Shown here: positions 1 to 5,984 of the stretch, in pieces | Position numbering within the stretch: position 1 is the stretch's first letter | Layout: every line of letters begins with the position of its first letter | Assembly (NCBI GenBank): GCA_023415525.1 | Contig: JAEZKI010000501.1 | Location: forward strand, 1 to 5,984 | Source: Bacillota bacterium | Lineage (GTDB): Bacteria; Bacillota; Clostridia; Lachnospirales; Cellulosilyticaceae | Reading direction: 5' to 3' | Length of the DNA stretch: 5,984 nucleotides | Notes under the pieces: generated by a model | The model's input: only the letters and a program-made list of their open reading frames with translations | The model's database searches: none | What the model was told of the DNA's origin: nothing | Translations under genes and position numbers: made by a program

Positions 1-5
1 GAGTT

Positions 6-45
6 AGACCTCTTTGCGTTCACGTTAAGGGGTCTTTTATATTTT
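6..45 (+). terminator. Intrinsic-terminator-like hairpin in the leader, possible attenuator
   Basis: Bases 6-14 (AGACCTCTT) pair with 27-35 (TTAAGGGGTCT contains the partner strand at 27-35) as nine continuous pairs with one G-T wobble. After a T15-T26 mismatch the stem continues with 16-18 against 23-25 (one wobble), closing a TTCA loop at 19-22. A T-rich tract follows immediately (35-45). This is the form of a Rho-independent terminator. It lies about 50 bases before the ribosome binding site, so it is either the end of an upstream transcript or an attenuator in the leader of the 96-4952 gene. The competing helix listed separately favours the attenuator reading. It cannot be settled here because the sequence upstream of base 1 is missing. 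Confidence 0.62.
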
Positions 46-64
46 AAAAATAGCCTCTTAATGT
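22..64 (+). promoter_or_regulatory. Candidate antiterminator helix
   Basis: Bases 22-33 (ACGTTAAGGGGT) can pair with 53-64 (GCCTCTTAATGT) as twelve uninterrupted pairs, nine Watson-Crick and three G-T wobbles. The helix uses the 3' arm of the terminator-like hairpin (27-35) and the 5' arm of the hairpin that masks the ribosome binding site (54-61). Forming it would therefore remove the terminator and free the ribosome binding site together. This is the geometry expected of a riboswitch or attenuator expression platform. The pairing is seen directly; its regulatory use is inferred. The signal that would choose between the states must lie upstream of the window or act in trans. Confidence 0.48.
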
Positions 65-86
65 ATGAATTATTTTATTTAAGAGG
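54..86 (+). promoter_or_regulatory. Ribosome-binding-site sequestering hairpin
   Basis: CCTCTTAA (54-61) is the exact reverse complement of TTAAGAGG (79-86), giving eight perfect pairs around a 17-base AT-rich loop. The 3' arm overlaps the first half of the AGGAGG Shine-Dalgarno core (84-89), so the folded form should lower initiation at the ATG at 96. It can coexist with the upstream terminator-like hairpin but not with the 22-33/53-64 helix. The pairing is certain; the effect on translation is inferred. Confidence 0.5.
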
Positions 87-89
87 AGG
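84..89 (+). promoter_or_regulatory. Ribosome binding site of the large surface-protein gene
   Basis: AGGAGG, six bases before the ATG at 96 and within a longer purine run (81-94), is a near-ideal Gram-positive Shine-Dalgarno sequence. It fixes the start of the 1618-residue protein at 96. No other in-frame start with a comparable site precedes the signal peptide. Confidence 0.88.
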
Positions 90-95
90 AAGGAT

Positions 96-3000
96 ATGAA
101 GGTTTTTAAAAGAAAGCATTACAAAAGATTAGCATTATTTCTATCAGTATTAATGAGTTTTACAGTTTTAACAGTAGTCACACAAGCAACCACAGCTTCA
201 ATAGAGGTATTTTTTGGTGCTAGTACCTCTGACTTTAGTGAATTTTTGCCAGATACAATAGAGGTGAGGGATGGGCTGGCAGAAGACTACGGCTATACAG
301 TAGCTGAAAAAGACCATAATGATATTCCAATAGCAGACCCTACGGTGTTTGATGCATTAGTAGCTGCTCATATTGAAAAATATGGAAGTAGCTTTAATAA
401 GGAGACGTGCACAGATTATCTTGAGATATCATCAGGAATGATATCCAAGGCATTTGGTAAGTCAGCAGCTAGCTCAGGATTTATGGTTAATGATTATACC
501 CTTAATGATGGGATACCTAGTACTTATGGCTTTACTGGATATGCAGTAGATACAGCTAGGTTAATAGATGGCGACCGCATTGCTTATTTCTTCTATCAAG
601 ACACTGGTTCTTGGGGAGATATTTACACTCATTTTACAGAGACAAGCAAAACAGTTAAAGCCAATGAAGAAGTTGAACTCACCTTAAAGGGAAGTTCAAC
701 CTTTAGCCGTATGACAACAAGTAGCTCTATAGACTTACCTATAGCAGGAGGAGAGCTTTTAACCATTGTACCTGTTAATGAGGATGGTTCCTTTGGAAGT
801 GCCTTTGAAGGGAAAACAACGGATGCATCAGGGAAGGTACATTTGTCCTTTAATAAGGCAGGTACATACCTTATTTCTGCTAGTGGTTTTACAGAGGATG
901 GAAACCCCATCATTCCTCCTTATTGCAAAATAACAGTTGAGGGTAAAGTACCTTTAAAGGGGTTGTGGTTCTGGAAAGAGCAGCTTACGCCAGCCTTTAC
1001 AGAGGGAAATACAGAATATGCCTTACCTCAGCTTTCCTATAATCAAGACTTCATAAAGGTTAATGGTAGTACAGATTATGAGGAAGATGCATCGACAACT
1101 TCTATTAAGTATACCAATAGCCTCAATAAAGAGATTTTAGAGACTATCAACTTTAAACAGGGAACTACACTGAGTAATCTTAGAACGGGTCAAACAGACT
1201 TAAGTGTACAAGTGGCTCATAGTAGTGGAAGAGATGAAAATTACAAGGTCTCTATTATAAGAGAAGCAGCTCTTAAGAGCCTTTCCTTACAGCAAGACAA
1301 TAAAGAGCTGGCTCTAGATAAGACCTTCTCAGCAACTGCAACAGAGTATCAAGGGGAAGTAAAGTTAGGTAAAAACCTTATTATTACGCCTGTAGCATAT
1401 GATGCAGACGGGAGTGAAATCAACGTAAATGGCGATCCTCTTGTTAATGGCAAAGCAGAAGTAGCCATTAAAGAAGGAGAAAACCCCCTTAAAATAGAAG
1501 TAGCAGGCAAGAATGGAAAAGGTCTAAAAACCTATAATATAACGCTTTCTACAGAAAAATTAGCCTGCGCAAAATTTACTGTAGCACCTAGTGATGCTGT
1601 TTTATGTATCTATGATGAGACAGGAAATAGGGTAGAGCCTGATACAAATAAGACAAATCAATTCTCTCGTTTAGTCAAAGGAAAGACCTACACTTACAAT
1701 TTAAGTAAGGCTGGCTATATTACGAAGCATGAAAGCTTTACAGCTGAAGATAAGGAGTTTTCCATTACTTTACAGCAAGCGGCAGCAAGTACTTTACAAG
1801 ACGTAGGTTCAGAGTGGGCAAGTTATCGTGGCGACTCAAGCAATATGGGTATTACTGGTTCTAGAACAGCTAGAACCTCTAGTGAGGCAGAGCTAAAATG
1901 GGCCAAGAAAATGGGCTCAGGATGGAGTGAGAATCCTAGTGTTCAGATCATAGTAGATGATGCCATAGTCACTATGGTAGGTAAGAAACTTTATAAATTA
2001 AGTAAAGAAACAGGAGAGATTATACAGCAAGCAGATATGGTAGCCGCACCTAACTGGGGATATACACCACCTATTTATGCAGAGGGCATGATTATTGCAC
2101 CTTTAAGTGGTGGAATTCTTCAAGCTTTTGATGCTAAAACTTTAACACCACTTTGGGTGAGTGAAGCTTTTGGGGGTCAAGCTCTTTCACCACTTGCTTA
2201 TTCAGAAGGGTATATTTATACGGGCTTTTGGAACGCTGAAACAAAGATAGGTCATTTCGTTTGCATTTCTCTTACGGATGAAGACCAAACAGCAACAAAT
2301 GAGATGAAATATGCTACATGGAAAGAGCCTACTTTAGGTGGTTATTATGGGGTAGGACCTTATATTACAGGAGACTACGTCATTTACCCTTCAGATAATG
2401 GAGTAAGCGATTATAAGTCTACAGGAGGTTATCTCTATTCACGTAATAAATATACAGGGGATTTAGTAGCTAAAGAAAGCATCTATGGAGATGGGCGTTC
2501 ATGTATAGCTTATGATAAGATCTCAAATCGTATTTATTTTACCACTAAGGCCAGCTATCTTTATTCTGTAAAGATCAAAGAGGATGGCACCTTTGAAGGG
2601 ATGAAGTATAAAAATTATGGAAGTCAAAGTACTTCTACTCCAGTAGTTTATAATGGACGTGTTTACTTTGGTTTAGGTGGCCTTGGCAGTGCAGGAGCTG
2701 CAATTATTGTAGCCGATGCAGAGACATTAGAAGAAATCTATCGTGTACCAATGACAGCTTATCCTCAATGCTCATTGCTACTTTCTAATTACTATGAAGC
2801 AAGTACAGGTAAGATCTATCTCTATGCAACCTATAATAAAACACCTGGTGGTATTACTGTAATAGAAGATAGTAAGGGACAGACAGAACCTATTTATAGC
2901 GAACTTTTCACACCAGAGGATAGCTTAAAGAATTATTGTATAACTAGTATTATTTGTGATAAAGATGGGACTTTATACTACAAAAATGACTCTTCCAATA

Positions 3001-4952
3001 TATTTGCTATAGCACCTAAACAAGTCCCTAACTGCTCGGTTACCTTTAATGTACAGCCAGAGGGAGCCACTATAGAAGTAAAAGATAGCAAAGAACAAGT
3101 AGTAGCACCTGTTGCTGCCAATAGCTATGTCTTAGAGGCAGGAAGTTATACTTATACAATTTCTAAGGAAGGTTACAGTACTCAAACAAAGACCTTTAAT
3201 GTTTTAGCAGAAGAAGTAGAAATGGGAATCCCTAAGACAGTAATCATTACTTTAGTTCCTAGTGAGGGACCTAGTAAACCTCTTCCTACTCAAAATATTA
3301 CAGTTACCTTTACCCTTAAAGGTGATACAAAACATGGAGAAGGTGGAACAACTCATATTTATAAAAAGGATGGCTCTAGTCTACCTACTTGGATTGATAA
3401 AACCACAGTTAGTGTTCCAAAGGGTTCAGTTGTTTTTGATGTCTTTGATAAGGTACTTACAGAGAAAGGAATTGCTTACGATGAACCCCAATCAGGCTAT
3501 ATAGGAAGTATTAAATCACCAGGGGGACAATGGTTGAGTGAATTTGATAATGGCAATTATTCTGGATGGATGTATACCATTAATGGAAGTTATCCTAATA
3601 TAGGCTTTAGAAACTACACCTTGAATGATTGGGATGATATTGTATGGCATTACACAGATGATCATCGTTATGAAGAGGACTCAGAAAGCTGGGAGCCATC
3701 AGCAGGCGGAGGAGTAGGTGGTACCCTTGGTGAAAATAATGTACAAATTGAGTTAACAGGTATTTCTAATGGAGAGGGAATATCAGAGGTTAAACTTTTT
3801 TCAACAGAAGTAGATGCTTTGATTAAGAAGATAGAAAAGCAGTTAGAAAAGCAAGAAACAAAGGAAGAGCCTAAAGCCGTTCTTAAAGTTAATGTTTCAA
3901 AGGAAACAGCTGGATTAGTACTTACTATTCCTAAACAAGTTTTAGATACATTAAATAAAGAATCAAAGACAGAACTAGAGATTCAATCCGACATAGGAAC
4001 CCTTAGCTTAAATCCTAAAGCTTTGGAAAGCCTTGCTAAAGCAGCTGGAAATCAAGACATAAAAATCAGCATAGAAAAAGTGAACCAAGTACCTAAAGAA
4101 AGCCTTACAGCAGCAGAAGCACGAGGCACTTATGAGCTTACTATTAAGGCAGGAAATGAAATCATAAGTAGTTTTGGCAAGGGAGAAGTTTTAGTAGCAT
4201 TACCTTATACACCTCAAGAGGGCGAAGATACTGAGCGTTTAACAGTATACTATATAGGTGAGAAAGGTAAGAGTACAGAGATGGAGAGTGCCCAATATGA
4301 TTTAGATAAGAAATGCATGATATTTAGCACACCTCACTTCTCAACATTTGCTATTGCTTATAAAGCAGAGAAGGAACAAGAAGCACAAACTTCTATAGCT
4401 ATAAGCTTTACAGATGTACCTCAAGGAAACTGGGCAGAAGAGGCCATCTATTATCTTGCTCAAAAGGGTTTGATTAGTGGGAAGACAAAGACTACATTTT
4501 CGCCTGAAACAGCCATTACCCGTGGAGAGTTTATAGCGTTACTAGCACGAATGAGTCAAGAAGAGATGCCTGAAGCCAAGGGGATATTCCAAGATGTAAA
4601 AGGGACAGATTGGTTTGCAAGAAATGTGGTATGGGGAGTAACTGCTGGTATTACAAAGGGGACTTCAGAAGTGAGCTTTGAACCTTATGCCTACATTACA
4701 CGCCAAGATATGGCCGTCATGTTAATGCAGTATATGAATTACAAACAATTTTCTCTTGAGAAGAAAAAGGAAGCAGTAACTTTTAGAGATGAAAAAGAGA
4801 TTGCTGAATATGCTAAATTAGCTGTTTCTAACATGCAACAAGCAGGAATTTTACAAGGGAAAGGTAACAATAGCTTTGTACCACTAGCACCAGCTACAAG
4901 AGCAGAAGTTGCCTATATGTTAACACAGGTTATAAAAGAACAAGAAAAATAA
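96..4952 (+). CDS. SLH-anchored multidomain surface protein with DUF4430 domains and a PQQ-like beta-propeller
   Basis: This 1618-residue secreted protein should be held on the cell wall. A basic N-terminus (KRKHYKR) and hydrophobic core at 12-28 form a signal peptide, probably cleaved near residue 31 (TQA). Residues about 35-170 look like a divergent DUF4430 (transcobalamin C-terminal-like) domain ending in LIDGDRIAYFFYQD. Beta-sandwich segments follow at about 175-390, then a cadherin-like sandwich at 393-486. PEGA-like domains at 492-559 and 982-1053 bracket a PQQ-type beta-propeller (about 574-976). A canonical DUF4430 domain at 1068-1190 has GYIGSI and SGWMYTING. After a Gly-rich linker (1204-1209) comes a pre-SLH module with PYTP (1370-1373) and HFSTFAIAYK (1414-1423). 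Three SLH repeats (1438-1613) probably bind pyruvylated secondary wall polymer. The propeller has no Cys-Cys pair and no obvious quinoprotein dehydrogenase signature, so a binding or scaffold role is likelier than catalysis. The ligand is unknown; a corrinoid is a hypothesis drawn from DUF4430 and the next gene. The domain calls are firm, the overall role is not. Confidence 0.93.
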   Translation: MKVFKRKHYKRLALFLSVLMSFTVLTVVTQATTASIEVFFGASTSDFSEFLPDTIEVRDGLAEDYGYTVAEKDHNDIPIADPTVFDALVAAHIEKYGSSFNKETCTDYLEISSGMISKAFGKSAASSGFMVNDYTLNDGIPSTYGFTGYAVDTARLIDGDRIAYFFYQDTGSWGDIYTHFTETSKTVKANEEVELTLKGSSTFSRMTTSSSIDLPIAGGELLTIVPVNEDGSFGSAFEGKTTDASGKVHLSFNKAGTYLISASGFTEDGNPIIPPYCKITVEGKVPLKGLWFWKEQLTPAFTEGNTEYALPQLSYNQDFIKVNGSTDYEEDASTTSIKYTNSLNKEILETINFKQGTTLSNLRTGQTDLSVQVAHSSGRDENYKVSIIREAALKSLSLQQDNKELALDKTFSATATEYQGEVKLGKNLIITPVAYDADGSEINVNGDPLVNGKAEVAIKEGENPLKIEVAGKNGKGLKTYNITLSTEKLACAKFTVAPSDAVLCIYDETGNRVEPDTNKTNQFSRLVKGKTYTYNLSKAGYITKHESFTAEDKEFSITLQQAAASTLQDVGSEWASYRGDSSNMGITGSRTARTSSEAELKWAKKMGSGWSENPSVQIIVDDAIVTMVGKKLYKLSKETGEIIQQADMVAAPNWGYTPPIYAEGMIIAPLSGGILQAFDAKTLTPLWVSEAFGGQALSPLAYSEGYIYTGFWNAETKIGHFVCISLTDEDQTATNEMKYATWKEPTLGGYYGVGPYITGDYVIYPSDNGVSDYKSTGGYLYSRNKYTGDLVAKESIYGDGRSCIAYDKISNRIYFTTKASYLYSVKIKEDGTFEGMKYKNYGSQSTSTPVVYNGRVYFGLGGLGSAGAAIIVADAETLEEIYRVPMTAYPQCSLLLSNYYEASTGKIYLYATYNKTPGGITVIEDSKGQTEPIYSELFTPEDSLKNYCITSIICDKDGTLYYKNDSSNIFAIAPKQVPNCSVTFNVQPEGATIEVKDSKEQVVAPVAANSYVLEAGSYTYTISKEGYSTQTKTFNVLAEEVEMGIPKTVIITLVPSEGPSKPLPTQNITVTFTLKGDTKHGEGGTTHIYKKDGSSLPTWIDKTTVSVPKGSVVFDVFDKVLTEKGIAYDEPQSGYIGSIKSPGGQWLSEFDNGNYSGWMYTINGSYPNIGFRNYTLNDWDDIVWHYTDDHRYEEDSESWEPSAGGGVGGTLGENNVQIELTGISNGEGISEVKLFSTEVDALIKKIEKQLEKQETKEEPKAVLKVNVSKETAGLVLTIPKQVLDTLNKESKTELEIQSDIGTLSLNPKALESLAKAAGNQDIKISIEKVNQVPKESLTAAEARGTYELTIKAGNEIISSFGKGEVLVALPYTPQEGEDTERLTVYYIGEKGKSTEMESAQYDLDKKCMIFSTPHFSTFAIAYKAEKEQEAQTSIAISFTDVPQGNWAEEAIYYLAQKGLISGKTKTTFSPETAITRGEFIALLARMSQEEMPEAKGIFQDVKGTDWFARNVVWGVTAGITKGTSEVSFEPYAYITRQDMAVMLMQYMNYKQFSLEKKKEAVTFRDEKEIAEYAKLAVSNMQQAGILQGKGNNSFVPLAPATRAEVAYMLTQVIKEQEK
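1569..1772 (+). repeat. PEGA-like domain, copy 1 (residues 492-559)
   Basis: This small beta-domain lies just before the propeller. It shares an ordered pattern with copy 2 (3039-3254): F.V.P..A near the start, YTY..SK.GY in the middle and ITL at the end. PEGA and carboxypeptidase-regulatory-like domains are common spacer or carbohydrate-proximal modules in surface proteins. The two copies are clearly diverged, so this is an old duplication with no recent DNA repeat. Confidence 0.7.
1818..3023 (+). other. PQQ-type beta-propeller region, about eight blades (residues 574-976)
   Basis: The region opens with WASYRGDSSNMGIT, typical of the entry to bacterial PQQ-like propellers. About eight blade-like units follow, many with a hydrophobic strand before a Gly- or Asn-containing turn (for example DDAIVTMVGKKLYKL, AEGMIIAPLSGGILQAF, YNGRVYFGLGG and KDGTLYYKNDSSNIFAIA). 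The last unit lacks an obvious outer strand. The stretch ELKWAKKMG (599-607) near the start could supply it and close the ring. The blade count comes from reading by eye and could be seven or eight. Confidence 0.75.
3039..3254 (+). repeat. PEGA-like domain, copy 2 (residues 982-1053)
   Basis: Partner of the copy at 1569-1772. It reads VTFNVQPEGATIEV at its start, YTYTISKEGYSTQTKTF in the middle and VIITL at its end, and it sits directly after the propeller and before the DUF4430 domain. The propeller is thus framed by two related spacer domains within one polypeptide. Confidence 0.75.
3297..3665 (+). other. DUF4430 (transcobalamin C-terminal-like) domain, residues 1068-1190
   Basis: The order of elements matches the family: an opening beta strand (ITVTFTLKGD), a VFDVFDKVLTEKGI helix, GYIGSI (1134-1139), SGWMYTING (1156-1164) and a closing DDIVWHYTDD. 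Known relatives include the C-terminal beta domain of intrinsic factor and transcobalamin, which contacts cobalamin. Many bacterial members have no proven ligand, so cobalamin binding is not shown by this match alone. Confidence 0.82.
4407..4931 (+). repeat. Three S-layer homology repeats (residues 1438-1612)
   Basis: Three SLH units begin at F1438 (FTDVPQGNWAEEAI), F1498 (FQDVKGTDWFARNV) and F1563 (FRDEKEIAEYAKLAV). Each ends in a version of the wall-polymer-binding ITRxE motif: TRGE at 1475-1478, TRQD at 1535-1538 and TRAE at 1601-1604. A C-terminal triplet is the usual complete anchor for non-covalent attachment to pyruvylated secondary cell wall polysaccharide. The middle repeat has Asp where Glu is usual, a mild change. 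Confidence 0.95.
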
Positions 4953-4957
4953 AATAA

Positions 4958-4979
4958 GCTTATTTCTAGTGAAATAAGT
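4958..4979 (+). other. Short perfect hairpin after the stop codon
   Basis: CTTATTTC (4959-4966) and GAAATAAG (4971-4978) form eight perfect pairs around a TAGT loop, with one more G-T pair at 4958/4979. No T-tract follows, so it is not a terminator by itself. It could protect the 3' end of the upstream message from exonucleases or just be spacer structure. Confidence 0.4.
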
Positions 4980-4983
4980 AGGA

Positions 4984-5024
4984 GAAAGGGGAATTGTAAA
5001 TGACAACATCCCCTTTCATTTTAT
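4984..5024 (+). terminator. Rho-independent terminator between the two genes
   Basis: GAAAGGGG (4984-4991) pairs perfectly with CCCCTTTC (5010-5017), extended by A4992-T5009. After a small internal loop there are four more pairs, TTGT (4994-4997) with ACAA (5003-5006), and an AAATG loop. The tail is ATTTTAT (5018-5024). It should stop much of the transcription from the first gene. It ends only 23 bases before the second start codon, which leaves no room for a full promoter in between. Downstream expression must then come from read-through or from a promoter inside the end of the first gene. Confidence 0.72.
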
Positions 5025-5033
5025 AAAGAGAAT

Positions 5034-5038
5034 AGGAG
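5034..5038 (+). promoter_or_regulatory. Ribosome binding site that decides the start of the second gene
   Basis: AGGAG ends nine bases before the ATG at 5048, a workable spacing. It abuts the in-frame ATG at 5039 with no gap, which is too close for initiation. The start is therefore placed at 5048. Confidence 0.7.
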
Positions 5039-5047
5039 ATGAAGAAG

Positions 5048-5984
5048 ATGAAATCATTAGCTAAAAGGGGCATGATCCTAATAGCATCTTGGCTACTTAT
5101 AAGTTCAATGGTAATGGGAGCAACACCACTAGAACTTACAAAGACCTTAACCGATACATCAGCTTATCTTATAAAAACTACTCCAGAACCTAAAGTAAGT
5201 TCTGTTGGGGGAGAATGGCTAGTTCTTGGCTTGGCGCGGGCTGAAGTGAATGTACCTAAGGACTATTATGAAAACTATTATAAGCAGGTAGAGAAGCTTG
5301 TAAAGGACAAGAAGGGAGTCCTTCATCAACGAAAATATACGGAGTACTCACGAGTTGTTTTAGCTTTAACAGCTATAGGAAAAGACCCTAGAAATGTAGC
5401 AGGCTACAATCTTATTACACCTTTGACAGACTATGATAAAACGGTATGGCAGGGAATTAATGGACCTATTTTTGCCTTGCTTGCATTAGATAGCGGAAAT
5501 TATGAAGTACCAGAGGGGCTCAGAGATAAATATATAGATACTATTCTAAAGCACCAACTAGCTGATGGAGGCTTTGCTTTAAGCGGAAAAAAGGCTGATG
5601 CTGATATAACAGGCATGGCTTTACAGTCCTTAGCTAAATATCAGAATCAACCAAAGGTTAAGGTAGCCATAGGCAAAGCACTTACCTGTCTTTCACAGTT
5701 ACAAAACAAGGAAGGAGGGTACTCTAGTTGGGGAATCGAAAATGCTGAGAGTACGGCACAAGTATTAATGGCACTTTGTGAATTAGGGGTTTCTGTAGAG
5801 GATAGTCACTTTGTAAAAGAAGGGCATACATTAGTCGATAACTTATTAACTTTTTATCAAGAGCCAGGAGGCTTCTATCATACCATGGAAGAAAAAGAAG
5901 TAAGTGTTATGGCAACAGAGCAAAGCTTTTATGCCCTTACTAACTTACAACGAATAAGTCAGGGAAAAAGCAGTTTATATCGTA
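5048..5984 (+). CDS. Secreted alpha/alpha-toroid (prenyltransferase/squalene-oxidase repeat) protein, 3' end missing
   Basis: The frame stays open from the ATG at 5048 to the window edge, giving 312 codons with no stop, so the C-terminus is missing. Residues 1-24 are a signal peptide (MKSLAKRG, then a hydrophobic run to about VMG) with no lipobox Cys. The mature part is helical with spaced GG turns typical of alpha/alpha toroids: QLADGGFAL (170-178), LQNKEGGYSSWG (218-229) and YQEPGGFYHT (270-279). TEYSRVVLALTAIGKDPRNV (98-117) resembles bacterial surface proteins annotated as prenyltransferase-repeat proteins. No DCTAE or DxDD catalytic motif of squalene cyclases is seen, and an exported protein is a poor candidate for terpene chemistry. 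The same fold forms the N-terminal barrel of intrinsic factor and transcobalamin. The adjacent DUF4430 gene makes a ligand-capture role plausible, though unproven. Whether the missing part carries a DUF4430 domain or a wall anchor is unknown. Confidence 0.88.
   Translation, partial: MKSLAKRGMILIASWLLISSMVMGATPLELTKTLTDTSAYLIKTTPEPKVSSVGGEWLVLGLARAEVNVPKDYYENYYKQVEKLVKDKKGVLHQRKYTEYSRVVLALTAIGKDPRNVAGYNLITPLTDYDKTVWQGINGPIFALLALDSGNYEVPEGLRDKYIDTILKHQLADGGFALSGKKADADITGMALQSLAKYQNQPKVKVAIGKALTCLSQLQNKEGGYSSWGIENAESTAQVLMALCELGVSVEDSHFVKEGHTLVDNLLTFYQEPGGFYHTMEEKEVSVMATEQSFYALTNLQRISQGKSSLYR

Noticed and set aside
36..83. A sigma-A promoter in the AT-rich spacer before the first gene
   Set aside because: TATA-like hexamers occur, but none has a credible TTGACA-like box at 16-18 bases, and AT-rich composition makes such matches common.
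629..913. Minus-strand open frame of 94 codons
   Set aside because: It lies wholly inside the large plus-strand gene, has no recognisable domain or plausible context, and reads as an antisense shadow of a well-supported domain.
1818..3023. A quinoprotein (PQQ-dependent) dehydrogenase
   Set aside because: There is no adjacent Cys-Cys pair, no heme-binding CxxCH and no recognisable PQQ dehydrogenase signature, and the propeller is embedded among surface-protein modules.
3262..3504. Plus-strand open frame of 80 codons in another frame
   Set aside because: It overlaps the DUF4430 region of the large gene in a shifted frame and shows no recognisable domain. It is a shadow of real coding sequence.
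4953..4964. Palindrome AATAAGCTTATT as an operator site
   Set aside because: It overlaps the hairpin arm just after the stop codon, is AT-rich and isolated, and no promoter lies next to it.
5000..5026. Eight-codon open frame (MTTSPFIL) with a purine-rich stretch before it, inside the intergenic terminator
   Set aside because: Its start codon and most of its body are the loop and arm of the terminator hairpin. Length and composition fit chance, and there is no run of regulatory codons like a leader peptide.
5039..5041. Alternative in-frame ATG for the second gene
   Set aside because: The AGGAG motif directly abuts it with no spacing, whereas the ATG at 5048 is nine bases away, so 5048 is the better start.
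5048..5984. A functional squalene or terpene cyclase
   Set aside because: No DCTAE or DxDD motif is visible, the protein has a signal peptide, and only the GG-containing toroid repeats are shared with that superfamily.

Overview
This AT-rich window looks like the chromosome of a low-GC, Gram-positive anaerobe of the class Clostridia, perhaps a Lachnospirales or Cellulosilyticum-like organism. That placement rests on strong purine-rich ribosome binding sites, A/T-ending codons, Gram-positive signal peptides and C-terminal S-layer homology (SLH) repeats. Genus level is a guess. Both genes read left to right and both encode exported proteins.

Layout. Positions 1-95 are a leader with three overlapping RNA structures: an intrinsic-terminator-like hairpin (6-35 plus T-rich tail), a hairpin that covers part of the first ribosome binding site (54-86), and a 12-pair alternative helix (22-33 with 53-64) that excludes both. 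Positions 96-4952 are one very long gene for a 1618-residue mosaic surface protein. In order it has a signal peptide, a divergent DUF4430-like (transcobalamin C-terminal-like) domain, beta-sandwich domains including a cadherin-like one, a PEGA-like domain, a PQQ-type beta-propeller with about eight blades, a second PEGA-like domain, a canonical DUF4430 domain, a Gly-rich linker, a pre-SLH module and three SLH repeats. Positions 4953-5047 hold a small hairpin, a convincing intrinsic terminator and the next ribosome binding site. From 5048 to the window edge runs a second exported protein, an alpha/alpha-toroid (prenyltransferase/squalene-oxidase repeat) protein, cut by the end of the window after 312 codons.

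How they may work together. Human intrinsic factor and transcobalamin combine an alpha/alpha barrel related to terpene-cyclase folds with a C-terminal beta domain of the DUF4430 type. Here an alpha/alpha-toroid protein sits directly behind a wall-anchored protein with DUF4430 domains, under a switch-like leader. The best working hypothesis, an inference only, is a surface system for capturing a corrinoid or similar small ligand. No transporter gene is visible to confirm it, and only the last bases of any upstream regulatory element lie inside the window. No RNA genes, mobile elements or CRISPR arrays were seen.
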